From Candidatus Gastranaerophilales bacterium (lineage in GTDB: Bacteria > Cyanobacteriota > Vampirovibrionia > Gastranaerophilales > Gastranaerophilaceae), in assembly GCA_944324485.1 (NCBI GenBank), contig CALUWM010000008.1:1-64000 (forward strand): a stretch of 64,000 nucleotides of DNA, read 5' to 3'. Both the position numbers and the translations under genes were made by a program. The notes under the pieces are model-generated. The model did not search any database, was not told the DNA's origin, and saw nothing but the letters and a program-made list of their open reading frames with translations. Positions 45,057 to 54,824 of this stretch are shown here, one piece after another (the first letter of the stretch is position 1; each line of letters begins with the position of its first letter).

Positions 45057-46094
45057 TTATGCTTCTTTTTTGTTTTCCCTTAAAGAAGAAATAAAGGCAA
45101 GAGTTATAAATACAAGCCCAATTAAACCCGTTACTATTTCACTTACCTCATGAACAGCCGATATAAACATAATAGCAGCAAGCGCCCCTATTGCCCAATG
45201 TGCGCCATGTTCTAAATATTTATACTGTTTTAAAGTTTTCTTTTCAACAAGCATTATAGTTAAAGATCTTACAAACATTGCACCGATTGAAAGACCTATG
45301 GTAATAATAACAATATCCTTACTCAAAGCAAATGCCCCCAAGACGCCATCTAAAGAAAAGGAAGCATCAATTAATTCAAGATATAAAAAATTAATAAAAC
45401 AAGAATTTTTTAAACTAAAACCTGTTGAACAAGCATCCCCTTCAATTTTATGATGCTCAAGCATATGACTAAATCCATCAATCACAAGATATGTAACTAT
45501 TCCGGAAATACCGGCTATCAAAATCTCATATTTATCATCTGCATGAGCAAAATGTTGTGTTAAATAAATTAAAATAAGTGTTATTGTAATACCGATACTT
45601 TTAAAATGACCCAAAAATGCCATTTTTTCTTCAATGGATTTTATCCAATGAGTTTCTTTCTGATGATTGAAGAAATATGAAAAAAATAACATAATTAAAA
45701 ATGCACCACCAAAAGTAATAATTGGAGGATGAGAAACATGTAAATAATGTGCATATTTATCGGCATTATTTAAAGCCATATCTATAACATTTAAAAAACC
45801 AACTTTAGCAAAAATAGAAACTATACATATCGGAAACAAAAATCTCATACCAAAAACAGCAATCAAAATCCCCCAAGTTAAAAATCTATGTTGCCATTTA
45901 GGAGACATTTTTTCAAGCTTTCCTGCATTTATTACAGCATTATCAAATGAAAGACTAACTTCTAATATACTTAAAACAAAAACAATAAACAAAGAGGCAA
46001 AACCGCTTCCGCTGTGCATATGTTCAGCCCATAAATATGCAAGGATAAAACCCGCTAAAGTAAAAATATATGACCCTGTAAAATATTTAAGCAT
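45057..46094 (-). CDS. TerC-superfamily membrane protein (DUF475)
   Basis: 345 residues and about nine membrane helices. SLSFDNAVINAGKL near 50 and the mirrored SFSLDGVLGAFALS near 245 are the acidic intramembrane motifs of the TerC family, thought to handle metal ions such as manganese. GIAVF..R-like GMRFLFPI and AVHEVSEIVTGLIGL support it. Histidine-rich loops near 25-30, 125-165 and 215 may also bind metal. TerC homologues supply manganese to exported enzymes in other bacteria. It lies downstream of hsp20 on the same strand. Confidence 0.88.
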   Translation of the reverse strand: MLKYFTGSYIFTLAGFILAYLWAEHMHSGSGFASLFIVFVLSILEVSLSFDNAVINAGKLEKMSPKWQHRFLTWGILIAVFGMRFLFPICIVSIFAKVGFLNVIDMALNNADKYAHYLHVSHPPIITFGGAFLIMLFFSYFFNHQKETHWIKSIEEKMAFLGHFKSIGITITLILIYLTQHFAHADDKYEILIAGISGIVTYLVIDGFSHMLEHHKIEGDACSTGFSLKNSCFINFLYLELIDASFSLDGVLGAFALSKDIVIITIGLSIGAMFVRSLTIMLVEKKTLKQYKYLEHGAHWAIGALAAIMFISAVHEVSEIVTGLIGLVFITLAFISSLRENKKEA

Positions 46095-46161
46095 TTATTT
46101 ATTCTCCTAAAACATAAACATTTTAACAGAGATAACTATATTTTTATTCATCCTTTTAAAG

Positions 46162-46188
46162 TAAAACAGGGCAAATTGCCCTGTTTTA
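46162..46188 (-). terminator. Terminator of hsp20
   Basis: A perfect 12-bp stem (46162-46173 with 46177-46188, core CAGGGCA/TGCCCTG) ends three bases before the hsp20 stop codon. A-rich sequence before it gives a U tract on the minus strand. Confidence 0.8.
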
Positions 46189-46191
46189 AAA

Positions 46192-46650
46192 TTATTTAAC
46201 TGTTAATTTTTTCTTATTCTCGCTTTCTACAACCTTTTTTGGTGCCTCTATTTTTAAAATACCATGTTCTAATTTTGCTTCCGTTTTGTCGACATCAATT
46301 TCCTCAGGAAAATATACTGTTCTAGAAAATTCACCATATCTAAATTCAGATTTAGTATAGGTTTTATCTTTATGTTCCTTTTCTTCAGCCTTTTTGGCGT
46401 TTATTACAACATAATTTGAATCAATATCAATATCTAAATCTTCTTTTTTAACGCCCGGTAACTCAGCTTTCAATTCATAATTTTCACCTTTATCAGAAAT
46501 TTCAACAGGCATAGAATATTTTGTTTCAATATTTTCCCAATAACTTGCTTCCGGAAAATAACTGTCAAAATGTCTGTTTAACAAAGAGCTGATTTCATCA
46601 TTCACAGTTCTAATAAAATTTTCCGGTGCTTTTCTAACTAAGAACTTCAT
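46192..46650 (-). CDS. hsp20: Small heat-shock protein Hsp20 (alpha-crystallin domain)
   Basis: 152 residues. The alpha-crystallin domain spans about 48-150: PVEISDKGENYELKAELPGVKKEDLDID, then FSRTVYFPEEIDVDKTEAKLEHGILKIEAPK, the conserved A.l..GvL.i. motif. It holds unfolding proteins as oligomers. AAAGGAG precedes the ATG. Upstream the leader is AT-rich with a T-rich tract; no CIRCE-type inverted repeat (TTAGCACTC) is seen. Confidence 0.94.
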   Translation of the reverse strand: MKFLVRKAPENFIRTVNDEISSLLNRHFDSYFPEASYWENIETKYSMPVEISDKGENYELKAELPGVKKEDLDIDIDSNYVVINAKKAEEKEHKDKTYTKSEFRYGEFSRTVYFPEEIDVDKTEAKLEHGILKIEAPKKVVESENKKKLTVK

Positions 46651-46742
46651 AAGACTGCTCCTTTCAATTTTTATTTACTGTTCATTTCTTACAGTCTTAT
46701 TATCGCTCTTTTTTTAAAAAAACCGCTTTTTTTAATTAAAAC

Positions 46743-47150
46743 TTAATTATTGAATTCTATATAACTTTCGGAACTTGAATTCGAATTTTCGGAAGAAACT
46801 TTACAATGCTGATATTGGCTTGTCATATTATCTTTCTCTTTTTTCATTGTTACAGTGTAACAATTTGCATTTTTTGAAACTTCATATTTATAATTTAAAC
46901 CTTTTTTTACTTTGACATTTTCAACTTTTTCAGGATATTTGCCATTTTTTATTTGATACTCTTCAACATAATTAATAATTGGCTGTATATCTTTAATTTT
47001 AGGACTTTTATTTCCAATTGTATTTATGTCAGCTTTTGCAAAACTTGAAAAACCTATAAAAGCTCCTGCAACAAGCAATAATTGCATTAAAAATAAAACA
47101 CCTAAAATTATAAAAAACCATTTTATAACGTTTAAAAATCTTTCTTTCAT
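46743..47150 (-). CDS. Membrane-anchored hypothetical protein, pilin-like fold possible (135 aa)
   Basis: One N-terminal membrane helix (VIKWFFIILGVLFLMQLLLVAGAFIGFS, residues 9-36). The extracytoplasmic part contains INYVEEYQIKNGKYPEKVEN near 63-82, a helix-then-kyP pattern often found after the long helix in type II pseudopilin-like proteins. One cysteine pair (NC, HC) could form a disulfide. It lacks the pre-pilin glycine-glutamate peptidase site. Serine-rich tail. It sits between hsp20 and the endonuclease IV-like gene on the same strand. Confidence 0.6.
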   Translation of the reverse strand: MKERFLNVIKWFFIILGVLFLMQLLLVAGAFIGFSSFAKADINTIGNKSPKIKDIQPIINYVEEYQIKNGKYPEKVENVKVKKGLNYKYEVSKNANCYTVTMKKEKDNMTSQYQHCKVSSENSNSSSESYIEFNN

Positions 47151-47218
47151 ATTTAAATCCTTTTACAACTTTTAAACCATTATACATTTTTTTAAAAAAA
47201 CTTCAATTACTAAAGAGA

Positions 47219-48034
47219 TTATAAACTTTGGTAATATTCCTTTAAGATTTTTGTATCAATTTCTATATTTGGACTTTCACATACAATAGCGCCTTTTATA
47301 TCAAATTTTTTAAACGCTTTAAGTAAATCCTTATAATTAAAATCGCTTTCTTGAAAGATTAAATGTTTTTTTTCACCTTTTGCACCATACTCAATTCCTG
47401 CCACATGACCATGGAAATTATTTAATGCAGTTTCTCCAAGATTATTACCTATCTTTTCTAAAATATAACAAAATTCATCATAAGTATTAAATGCACCATT
47501 TTCCCTTGCATGAATATGAGCAAAATCAACACAAGGCAAAATATTTTTAAACTTTTTAGAAACTTCAATAATTTCATCCAATGTACCCCATTGGCTCTTC
47601 TTACCGGTAGTTTCAGGTCTTATCCAGGCTTTTAGCCCTTCTTTTTCAACCACATCTACTATTTTACTGTGCAAATCAATCATTTTTTTTGTTACAGTAT
47701 CCGAATCTTCACCCAGATAAAATGCGGCATGATAAGTTATAGAATAGGCACCAAGATCATTTGCAGCCCTTATTGTGTCCAAAACTCTTTTTATACTTGC
47801 TTCTTTTTTATCGGCTTCTTTGGCATTTAAATTAATATAATAAGGTCCATGATGAGTAATTAATAAATTGCCTCTATTCAATATTGCTTCTCTTGTTTTT
47901 TCGCTATATCTCACTCCATGCACAAATTCAACTTCAAGACCATCTAAATTTAAATCTCTCAAAACATCAAAAGCATTGGTATAATCGGTAGCTTGTGCTG
48001 GTATTCCAGCTGTTAAAAAATGTAATTTATCCAT
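47219..48034 (-). CDS. Endonuclease IV-like TIM-barrel protein (AP endonuclease 2 family)
   Basis: 271 residues with the xylose-isomerase-like barrel. Metal-ligand segments fit the EndoIV plan: LITHHGPYYINLNAKE near 58, SITYHAAFYL near 98, WIRPETTGKKSQWGTLDEI near 136, CVDFAHIHARENGAFN near 166, NFHGHVAGIEYG near 205 and CESPNIE near 255. Endonuclease IV cuts apurinic sites in DNA. The DTCHAFAAGYD box of classical Nfo is replaced by DFAHIHARENG, so it is a divergent member or a sugar isomerase relative. Ffh-Trk cluster downstream. Confidence 0.75.
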   Translation of the reverse strand: MDKLHFLTAGIPAQATDYTNAFDVLRDLNLDGLEVEFVHGVRYSEKTREAILNRGNLLITHHGPYYINLNAKEADKKEASIKRVLDTIRAANDLGAYSITYHAAFYLGEDSDTVTKKMIDLHSKIVDVVEKEGLKAWIRPETTGKKSQWGTLDEIIEVSKKFKNILPCVDFAHIHARENGAFNTYDEFCYILEKIGNNLGETALNNFHGHVAGIEYGAKGEKKHLIFQESDFNYKDLLKAFKKFDIKGAIVCESPNIEIDTKILKEYYQSL

Positions 48035-48045
48035 TTTTATTTTCC

Positions 48046-48987
48046 TTAAATTAAATATTCACCTATTTTTGGACTAAAAGTACAGTAAAATTCTTTTGGA
48101 GTAAAATAACCCCAGGTTCCTACCTGCATAACTTCTACTGCAAGAGCACCCTCCTTTGCAGCAACAATTAAACATTTTTTGTCTGCTTTGATAATTTTTC
48201 CAAGTTCAAAATTATGTTTTGCTTCAATTGCAGATGCCTTAATTACTTTTAAACAAACACCTCTAAAATCTGTTAAAACATTATAAAAAGGATTTGATGC
48301 CCTTATCAATCTTTCAATTTCAAATACGGTCGAGGTTTTCCATCTTATTCTAAAATTTCCATCAACTTTTGGAGCCTTATTAAAATTCCCTTTCTCTTGG
48401 GGAATTCTTTTAATGTTGCCATTTTTTTGAATTTCATTTAAAACTTCTATTAAAGCATCTGCAATCATATAAGTCGTTCTATTAAACAAAGTACCCATCG
48501 TTTCATAAGATAAAAGCTCAAATTCCTTTTGATAAATTATATCTCCCGTATCAAAAGTTTCATCCATAAAATGCAATGTAATACCAGATTTTTTCTCTCC
48601 ATTATTTATAATATTAAAATAAGGATTTGCTCCCCTATACTCAGGCAAAAGCGAAGGGTGAGAATTTATATAACCCATTTTTGTAGTTTCTAAAAATTCC
48701 CTTGTTAAAAGATTATTATAAGAACAAACAACCCCAATATCAGCATCTAGCGCTCTAATTTTTTCTAAGCAATCAATATCATTAGGATTTTTTTCAAATT
48801 CAATAAAATTTAACCCCTTATCTAAAACAAATTGTTTAAAAAAACTAAAAGCTTCATGACTTTTTTTAGGCGGAACTACGCCTACAATATTAAATTTTGC
48901 TGCCAAAAGATTGTTCAGACAAACAATAGCCATATCAGGAATGCCGACAAAAACTACTTTTATTTTCCCATTTTTCAATTTTTCCAT
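48046..48987 (-). CDS. Formyltransferase family protein (Fmt-like)
   Basis: 313 residues. The catalytic triad of the formyl-transferase fold is present: Asn-His in YINSHPSLLPEYRGANPYF near 105, and Asp in LHFMDETFDTGDIIYQ near 138. The C-terminal domain resembles that of Fmt (WKTSTVFEIERLIRASNPFYN). Compared with canonical methionyl-tRNA formyltransferase, the S-L-L-P loop has HPSLLPEYRG where HASLLPRWRG is usual. It may act on methionyl-tRNA or a nucleotide sugar. It overlaps trkH by 13 bases. Confidence 0.75.
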   Translation of the reverse strand: MEKLKNGKIKVVFVGIPDMAIVCLNNLLAAKFNIVGVVPPKKSHEAFSFFKQFVLDKGLNFIEFEKNPNDIDCLEKIRALDADIGVVCSYNNLLTREFLETTKMGYINSHPSLLPEYRGANPYFNIINNGEKKSGITLHFMDETFDTGDIIYQKEFELLSYETMGTLFNRTTYMIADALIEVLNEIQKNGNIKRIPQEKGNFNKAPKVDGNFRIRWKTSTVFEIERLIRASNPFYNVLTDFRGVCLKVIKASAIEAKHNFELGKIIKADKKCLIVAAKEGALAVEVMQVGTWGYFTPKEFYCTFSPKIGEYLI

Positions 48988-50426
48988 AAATCCTTATTTA
49001 AAATTGCAAGAAAAGGTATAATTTCAAGACGACCAATTAACATTAAAAAAATCAAAATCCACTTTGTAGCTGACTGCAAAGGAAAAAAGCTATCCATAGG
49101 ACCGATTGTACCATATGCTGAACCGACATTACCTATTGCAGTAGCAGAAGCACTAATAGCAAGGATTGAATTTTTCTCAATTAACGCAATTAAAAGAGCA
49201 CCAAATGCAAATATTGCAAAATAAAATGCAATAAAAGCTATCATTTGAGTAACGATATCAGCATTTACAACACTATTTTCAAGTTTTATAGGATAAACTC
49301 CTTTCGGGTGCAATATTTTATTCAATTCTCTTTTTAAATATTTTGCTATAAAAACCCATCTTATAATTTTCACGCCGCCTGATGTTGAAGTAGCACAACC
49401 ACCGGTGAAAAAAGCTAAAAATAAGATGACTTTTGAAGCCGTATCCCAATTTATATAATTATCAATAGCAAAACCTGTTGTTGTCATTGTTGTAACAATT
49501 TCAAAAGAAGAATTTAAAAGTGCAGTTTTAAATTCATAATTAGAATTCAAACATAAACTTAAAGTCAAACAAAAGCTCAATATAAGAATTAAACCGGTAT
49601 AAACTTTAAATTCTTCGCTTCTAAATAACGACTTAAAACTTCTATTTTTGATAGTCCTATATATTAAAATATAATTTATGCCTGCAATATACATAAAAAT
49701 AAGCACACAAATGCTGACAGCTGTACTATTATAACCGAGTATGCTATTTGATAATGGCGAAAAGCCGCCTGTTGCAATAGTGGATAAAGAAATAACGATA
49801 GCATTATAAAAGTCTAAACCTAAAAACTTTAACGCAAATATTTCTAAAACTGTAAACGTTAAATATAATCCCCACAGCCAACTTGCAGTATAGCGAATTC
49901 TTGGAGTTGCCTTATCTTCAGTGGGTACAGGTGCTTCTGCATAAAACATTTGTCTTCCGGCAACCGAAATTTTTGGGAGTACAGCTATAAAAAGTACAAC
50001 TATCCCCATACCACCAATCCACTGAGTTAAAGAACGATAAAAATAAAAAGTTTTGGGATATAAGCTATAATCTTGTATAACGCTTCCGCCTGTTGATGTA
50101 ACTCCTGAAACTGCTTCAAAACAAGCATTTGTAAAATTAAAACCATAAAACAAATACGGAATAGAGCAAATCAAACTAAACAAAAGCCAAGCAAAAAGGA
50201 CAGTCGCTAATGATTCTGTTTTTTTAATATTATCTATATCTTTTTTATCCGCATTATTTATTGAAAAAATTAAACCGATTAAAATTGAAATAAAGGCAGT
50301 AATTATAAAAGGTAAAACTTCTTTATTTTCATGTAACAACAAAGCCGCAACAACAGGCATTAAAAACAAAACACCTATATATTTTAAAGTCATTGAAAGA
50401 ATATTAAAAATAAGATTATACCGCAT
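48975..50426 (-). CDS. trkH: TrkH potassium transporter subunit
   Basis: 483 residues, about ten membrane helices plus pore loops. Four selectivity-filter repeats: GVTSTGGSVI near 106, STIATGGFSPL near 215, TTTGFAID near 314 and ATAIGNVGSAYGTIG near 440. LTQWIGGMGIVVL is the usual Trk/Ktr signature. It takes up K+ together with the TrkA protein encoded immediately upstream; the genes overlap by 11 bases. Regulation by NAD and nucleotides occurs through TrkA. Confidence 0.95.
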   Translation of the reverse strand: MRYNLIFNILSMTLKYIGVLFLMPVVAALLLHENKEVLPFIITAFISILIGLIFSINNADKKDIDNIKKTESLATVLFAWLLFSLICSIPYLFYGFNFTNACFEAVSGVTSTGGSVIQDYSLYPKTFYFYRSLTQWIGGMGIVVLFIAVLPKISVAGRQMFYAEAPVPTEDKATPRIRYTASWLWGLYLTFTVLEIFALKFLGLDFYNAIVISLSTIATGGFSPLSNSILGYNSTAVSICVLIFMYIAGINYILIYRTIKNRSFKSLFRSEEFKVYTGLILILSFCLTLSLCLNSNYEFKTALLNSSFEIVTTMTTTGFAIDNYINWDTASKVILFLAFFTGGCATSTSGGVKIIRWVFIAKYLKRELNKILHPKGVYPIKLENSVVNADIVTQMIAFIAFYFAIFAFGALLIALIEKNSILAISASATAIGNVGSAYGTIGPMDSFFPLQSATKWILIFLMLIGRLEIIPFLAILNKDLWKN

Positions 50427-51762
50427 TACTTAAATATTCCTTAACTTTGATAATATCATCTGTTTTTGTAAAAATAAGAAGAATATCCCCGCCTTTAACA
50501 ACTGTTTGTCCCTTTGGAATAATCACCTTTGAGCCACGTCTTATTATTGCAATAACGCAAGGAACAGGCATTTTAATTTCAGCAAGTGTTTTTGATTCAA
50601 AATTTTTATTCAACTGAATTTCAAGAATCTCACCTTGTCCTCTTTCAACTGTTGCAATTATTCCTTCTCGAGACTCAATAATTCTATTTTTAATTTCATT
50701 TACACAAGCCTCTCTTTGTGAAATTGCAACATCAACCCCAACACGTTCAAACAAATTCGCGGTAATTCCCTGAGAAACCCTTGTTATAACTTTTTTTGCA
50801 CCTAATTGTTTAGTAAGCAAAGAACAAAGAAGATTTTTCTCATCATTATTTGTAATTGCAATTACAACATCAGACTTTCCAATTTCTTCCTGTTCCAACA
50901 ATTCCAGACTTGTTCCGGACTCATTTAAAATAAGTGTTTTCTTTAAATTTTGCGAAAGCATTTCACATCTTTCGTAATCATTTTCAACTAATTTTAAATT
51001 CATTGCCGTTTTTTCTAAAGCTGAAGCCAATTCAAAACCTACCGAACCGCCACCAATTATTGCAATTTTTTTAACACTTCCTTTTGATTCAAAAAGTTCA
51101 CTTGCAGCAATATCAAGTCCAATAGGTGTACCCATTAAAATAGCTTTATCATTTAATAAAAATTCGCTATTGCCGTTTGGAATAAAAAGCTCATCATTTC
51201 TAACAATTCCGACTACCAAAACTTCAGAATTAAAATAACAATCTTTTAATTTTTTATTTAACAATTCTGAATCCTCTTTGATTCTATACTCAAACAGCCT
51301 AGCTCGACCATGAGCAAAATTTTCAACATCTACCGCATTAGGTACAGCAATTATTTTAAAAATTTCTTGCGCCAAAAGCCCCTGAGGCCATATCACATTA
51401 TCTATGCAATTAGCATAAGATGACTTATACTCATCCTTTAAAGAATTTACAGACTCCATGGATTCTTTTTTACTTACAAAACAAATAGTTTGAGCATCCG
51501 AAACTTGTTTTGCCATAAGACAAGCAATAATATTAATTTCATCATCTTCCGTTAAAGCAACGAAAGCATCTGTACTTTCTATATCCGCATCTTTTAATGT
51601 ATTTATATTTAAAGCATCCGCACAAATAAGCCCAATATCCAATCTTGAAAAGCTATCTAATTTTTTCTGACAAGGATCTATTATAATAACATCGTGGTCT
51701 TCAAATAAATCTGCAGCTATTGCAGAAGCCATTTCATTTGCACCGTATATTACAATCTTCAT
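50416..51762 (-). CDS. trkA: TrkA, potassium uptake regulator (two RCK units)
   Basis: 448 residues. Two RCK repeats: an N-terminal Rossmann fold (VIYGANEMASAIAADL near 3) with a C-domain near 145-215, then AIIGGGSVGFELASAL near 232 and a second C-domain from about 370. The first repeat has GANEMA where GxGxxG is usual, so its nucleotide binding may be weak; the second has GGGSVG. It gates TrkH. It is 15 bases downstream of ffh and overlaps trkH, so all are one transcript. Confidence 0.93.
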   Translation of the reverse strand: MKIVIYGANEMASAIAADLFEDHDVIIIDPCQKKLDSFSRLDIGLICADALNINTLKDADIESTDAFVALTEDDEINIIACLMAKQVSDAQTICFVSKKESMESVNSLKDEYKSSYANCIDNVIWPQGLLAQEIFKIIAVPNAVDVENFAHGRARLFEYRIKEDSELLNKKLKDCYFNSEVLVVGIVRNDELFIPNGNSEFLLNDKAILMGTPIGLDIAASELFESKGSVKKIAIIGGGSVGFELASALEKTAMNLKLVENDYERCEMLSQNLKKTLILNESGTSLELLEQEEIGKSDVVIAITNNDEKNLLCSLLTKQLGAKKVITRVSQGITANLFERVGVDVAISQREACVNEIKNRIIESREGIIATVERGQGEILEIQLNKNFESKTLAEIKMPVPCVIAIIRRGSKVIIPKGQTVVKGGDILLIFTKTDDIIKVKEYLSNAV

Positions 51763-51777
51763 ATAATTCTTTCCTTC

Positions 51778-53133
51778 TTAAAACGGAAACTTAGGAGGCA
51801 TGAAAGGCATTTTACCCTTTTTACCCTTTAATGAGTTTTTTAAACCGCCAAGCCCCTTCATCATTTTTCGCATTGTCTCAAATTGAGCTATAAAATTATT
51901 AAGCTCATTTATGTCCATGCCAGAACCCGCTGCAATTCTTTTTTTACGTGACGCATTTAAAATATTTGGGTTTCTGCGTTCTTCGGGTGTCATTGACTGA
52001 ATAAAAACTTCAATTTTTTTAAATTGCTTTTCACCTTCATGGGAAATTTTTTCAGTGTCATTTTTTGAAATTCCCAAAGGCAACATAGATAAAATTCCGC
52101 CAAAAGAACCAAGCGCTTTAATTTGTTTTTGAATTTTTAAAAAATCATCAAAACTAAATTCAGCCTTTAGCATTTTACTTTCAAGTTCTTTTGCTTCTTT
52201 TATATCAATGTTTTTCTGAGCCTTTTCAACAAGAGAAACAATATCTCCCATTCCAAGAATTCTATTTGCCATTCTATCGGGGTAAAAATCTTCCAACGGT
52301 TCAATTTTTTCACCCATACCTATAAGTTTTATAGGTTTATTTAAAGAATACACTATGCTTAATGCACAGCCGCCCTTTGTATCGCCGTCTAATTTTGTTA
52401 AAATGACGCCATCAATACCTAATTGTTCATTAAAATTCAAGGCAACTTCAACTGCTGCTTGACCTATCATTGAATCTACAACCAATAATTTCTCATTTAT
52501 ATCAAAACTATGCACTAATAACATCAATTCTGCCATCATCTCTGAGTCTATCTCAAGACGCCCTGCAGTATCAAAAATTAAAACCGTATTATTATTTTCT
52601 TTTGCATAGTTTAAAGATTCTTTTGCTATCTTAACAACATCTTTTTCTCCCTCGACAGAAAAAAAGTTAATATTATTTTCGTCTGCCAAAGTCTTTAATT
52701 GTAATATTGCAGCCGGACGATAAACATCAAGTGCCACTAAAAGAGGTTTTTTGCCTTCTTTTTTTAACTTTAAAGCAAGCTTAGCAGCACTGGTTGTTTT
52801 ACCTGAACCTTGCAATCCAAGCATCAAAATAATTGAAGGATTAGAATCTAACTTTAGTGGAGCTTGTTTTTCGCCTAAAAGTTTTGTTAACTCATCATTT
52901 ACAATTTTAATCAGAGTTTGCGAGGGATTAGTTGATTGAACTACATTTTCACCCGTTGCTTTATCTTTAATTGATGAAATAAATGATTTAACAACATTCA
53001 AAGAGACATCAGCCCCTAATAAAGCACGTCTTATCTCTCTTAGTGCATCTTGCATATTTTCATCTGTCAAAGTTGCATTTGCACTAGTTTTTCTTATTAT
53101 TTCTTGTAATCTTTCAGATAAATTATCAAACAT
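51778..53133 (-). CDS. ffh: Signal recognition particle protein Ffh
   Basis: 451 residues. The N domain is followed by the G domain: GLQGSGKTTSAAKLA near 107, the DVYRPAA box near 138, DTAGRLEID near 188 and TKLDGDTKGG near 245. The methionine-rich M domain from about 325 carries the RNA-binding RKKRIAAGSGM segment near 400 and the MRKMMKGLG helix. The C-terminus PFMPPKFPF is short and hydrophobic. It targets membrane proteins with 4.5S RNA, which is not visible in this window. Confidence 0.96.
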   Translation of the reverse strand: MFDNLSERLQEIIRKTSANATLTDENMQDALREIRRALLGADVSLNVVKSFISSIKDKATGENVVQSTNPSQTLIKIVNDELTKLLGEKQAPLKLDSNPSIILMLGLQGSGKTTSAAKLALKLKKEGKKPLLVALDVYRPAAILQLKTLADENNINFFSVEGEKDVVKIAKESLNYAKENNNTVLIFDTAGRLEIDSEMMAELMLLVHSFDINEKLLVVDSMIGQAAVEVALNFNEQLGIDGVILTKLDGDTKGGCALSIVYSLNKPIKLIGMGEKIEPLEDFYPDRMANRILGMGDIVSLVEKAQKNIDIKEAKELESKMLKAEFSFDDFLKIQKQIKALGSFGGILSMLPLGISKNDTEKISHEGEKQFKKIEVFIQSMTPEERRNPNILNASRKKRIAAGSGMDINELNNFIAQFETMRKMMKGLGGLKNSLKGKKGKMPFMPPKFPF

Positions 53134-53221
53134 AAAATAATTTTACTACAAATTTTTTATTTAAAAAGTTAAAACGCAAAAATATTTATTTACAACACTT
53201 GTAAAAACAAAAGAGGGAAGT

Positions 53222-54727
53222 ATGACAATAGGAAAAATAATAGCTTTTAATACCGCAAAAAATAAACAAATTAAAAATGAACCGACAAATATAAGCAATA
53301 ATACAATCAGCCTGCCTGATAAACCGGCAGAGATTATACCCATTCAAGCTTTACAACTTAAAAGCATGCCTTTTAATCTTGAATTAGATACAAAAGAAAT
53401 GATTGACTTTTGCAGTGAAAATGGAATAAGAGCAAATCAAAATCAAATTCAACAAAGCATTTTAGATTATTACCATGATGCAAAACAACTCAAAAACGTT
53501 CCAAATGAAGCTTTAAAAATTGCAAAATCCTTTGAAGATGATTTAAACTCAGTTGATTTCGGAACTCTAAAAAATATCAGAAATTTTTACCATGATGGAT
53601 TAATTGATGAAAAGATAGTAATAAAGCAATTTTACTCTGAAAACTCCGCTTTTTTTGATACAGACTTTGAAAAATCAAGAGAAACAATGACACCTCTGGT
53701 AAAAGCATTTGCACAATGTATTAAAAAACAATTACCCGAATATAAAATCGCTATTAATAGCACCATTAATCAAAACAACAAAAAAATATGCGAATACATA
53801 GATATAAACAAAGGGGATTGCTCAATATCTTTTTCACCTCAAGATTTTCTATACTCAATTTTAAACAAAAAACTAACCGGTGATTATGCAATAACAATGA
53901 CTGCTGGAAATGGCTACGAATATTCTTACACAGCACAAAGCGGTACAATCCAAAAATATGAAATCGGAAACGATGAAATAAAAGGAAGTACTCTTGAAAA
54001 TTTTTACGATACAAATGGAAATCCCATATTTTTTATAGATAGAAATTCAATGTTTGGTCCAACATTTTATCTTTCACAAATTCTTAATTCCGACTTACAT
54101 GCACTGCGATGCAATGAAAACACAATCAGATATATTGAAAATTCGGATGAAGAAACCCTTAACATGCTCGCAAAACTTATAGAAAATGATAAAGAAGTAA
54201 ACGAATTATTAAAAAAAGGTTTTCCGCTTGAAATGGCACTAAATTGTGTAAGAAACGGTGTTTTTAATATGAATGTAGCAGAAGCAATAGCATACATTAT
54301 TGAGCAGACAGAAAGCTGGACTTATGAAATTCCTGATAATGAATATATAAACAATATAATCAATTTAATAGACACTGAAGATCATTATTTTGAAGAAGAT
54401 ATGCTTAATTTAGTTCGTCTTTTAATTCAAAAAGAGCATGACTATTTTGAAGATAAACACGAAAAAATATATGAAATTTTAAGCTATGTTCAAACAAATT
54501 ATAATGAAAAAAATTTAAAAGTAATTGAAAACATAGCAAGTATTCGCTTTATATCTTTCGATGAAATGGAAAAATTATTTGATGCTTTAATATTATTTAA
54601 TGAAAACAAAAAACCTGAAGCAATGGAAAAAATCAATGAAACTATTGAAGAATATAAAGATAAATACAAAGGAAAAGAAGGAGCTCAAAAAAGATATTTG
54701 CAATTATTCAAACCATATTTAAAATAA
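53222..54727 (+). CDS. Hypothetical protein (501 aa)
   Basis: Unrecognised. Residues 1-45 are low complexity with an N-rich stretch. About 110-290 is mixed alpha/beta with GNGYEYSYTAQSGTIQKYEIG near 230 resembling a beta-repeat strand. From 300 to the end it is highly charged and mostly helical (DEETLNMLAKLIENDKEVNELLKKG), with regular helix breaks like an alpha-solenoid. No signal peptide or membrane segment. AAAGAGGGAAG upstream supports the ATG. Divergent from ffh. A scaffold or effector-like role is possible but unsupported. Confidence 0.65.
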   Translation: MTIGKIIAFNTAKNKQIKNEPTNISNNTISLPDKPAEIIPIQALQLKSMPFNLELDTKEMIDFCSENGIRANQNQIQQSILDYYHDAKQLKNVPNEALKIAKSFEDDLNSVDFGTLKNIRNFYHDGLIDEKIVIKQFYSENSAFFDTDFEKSRETMTPLVKAFAQCIKKQLPEYKIAINSTINQNNKKICEYIDINKGDCSISFSPQDFLYSILNKKLTGDYAITMTAGNGYEYSYTAQSGTIQKYEIGNDEIKGSTLENFYDTNGNPIFFIDRNSMFGPTFYLSQILNSDLHALRCNENTIRYIENSDEETLNMLAKLIENDKEVNELLKKGFPLEMALNCVRNGVFNMNVAEAIAYIIEQTESWTYEIPDNEYINNIINLIDTEDHYFEEDMLNLVRLLIQKEHDYFEDKHEKIYEILSYVQTNYNEKNLKVIENIASIRFISFDEMEKLFDALILFNENKKPEAMEKINETIEEYKDKYKGKEGAQKRYLQLFKPYLK

Positions 54728-54824
54728 TTTTTTAAATTGATATAAAGATTGTATAAGGAAATCCAAAAAAAGATTTTTTATCTTGTATACTTTAATAAGC
54801 AAATAGGAAAATTGAGGAAAGATA

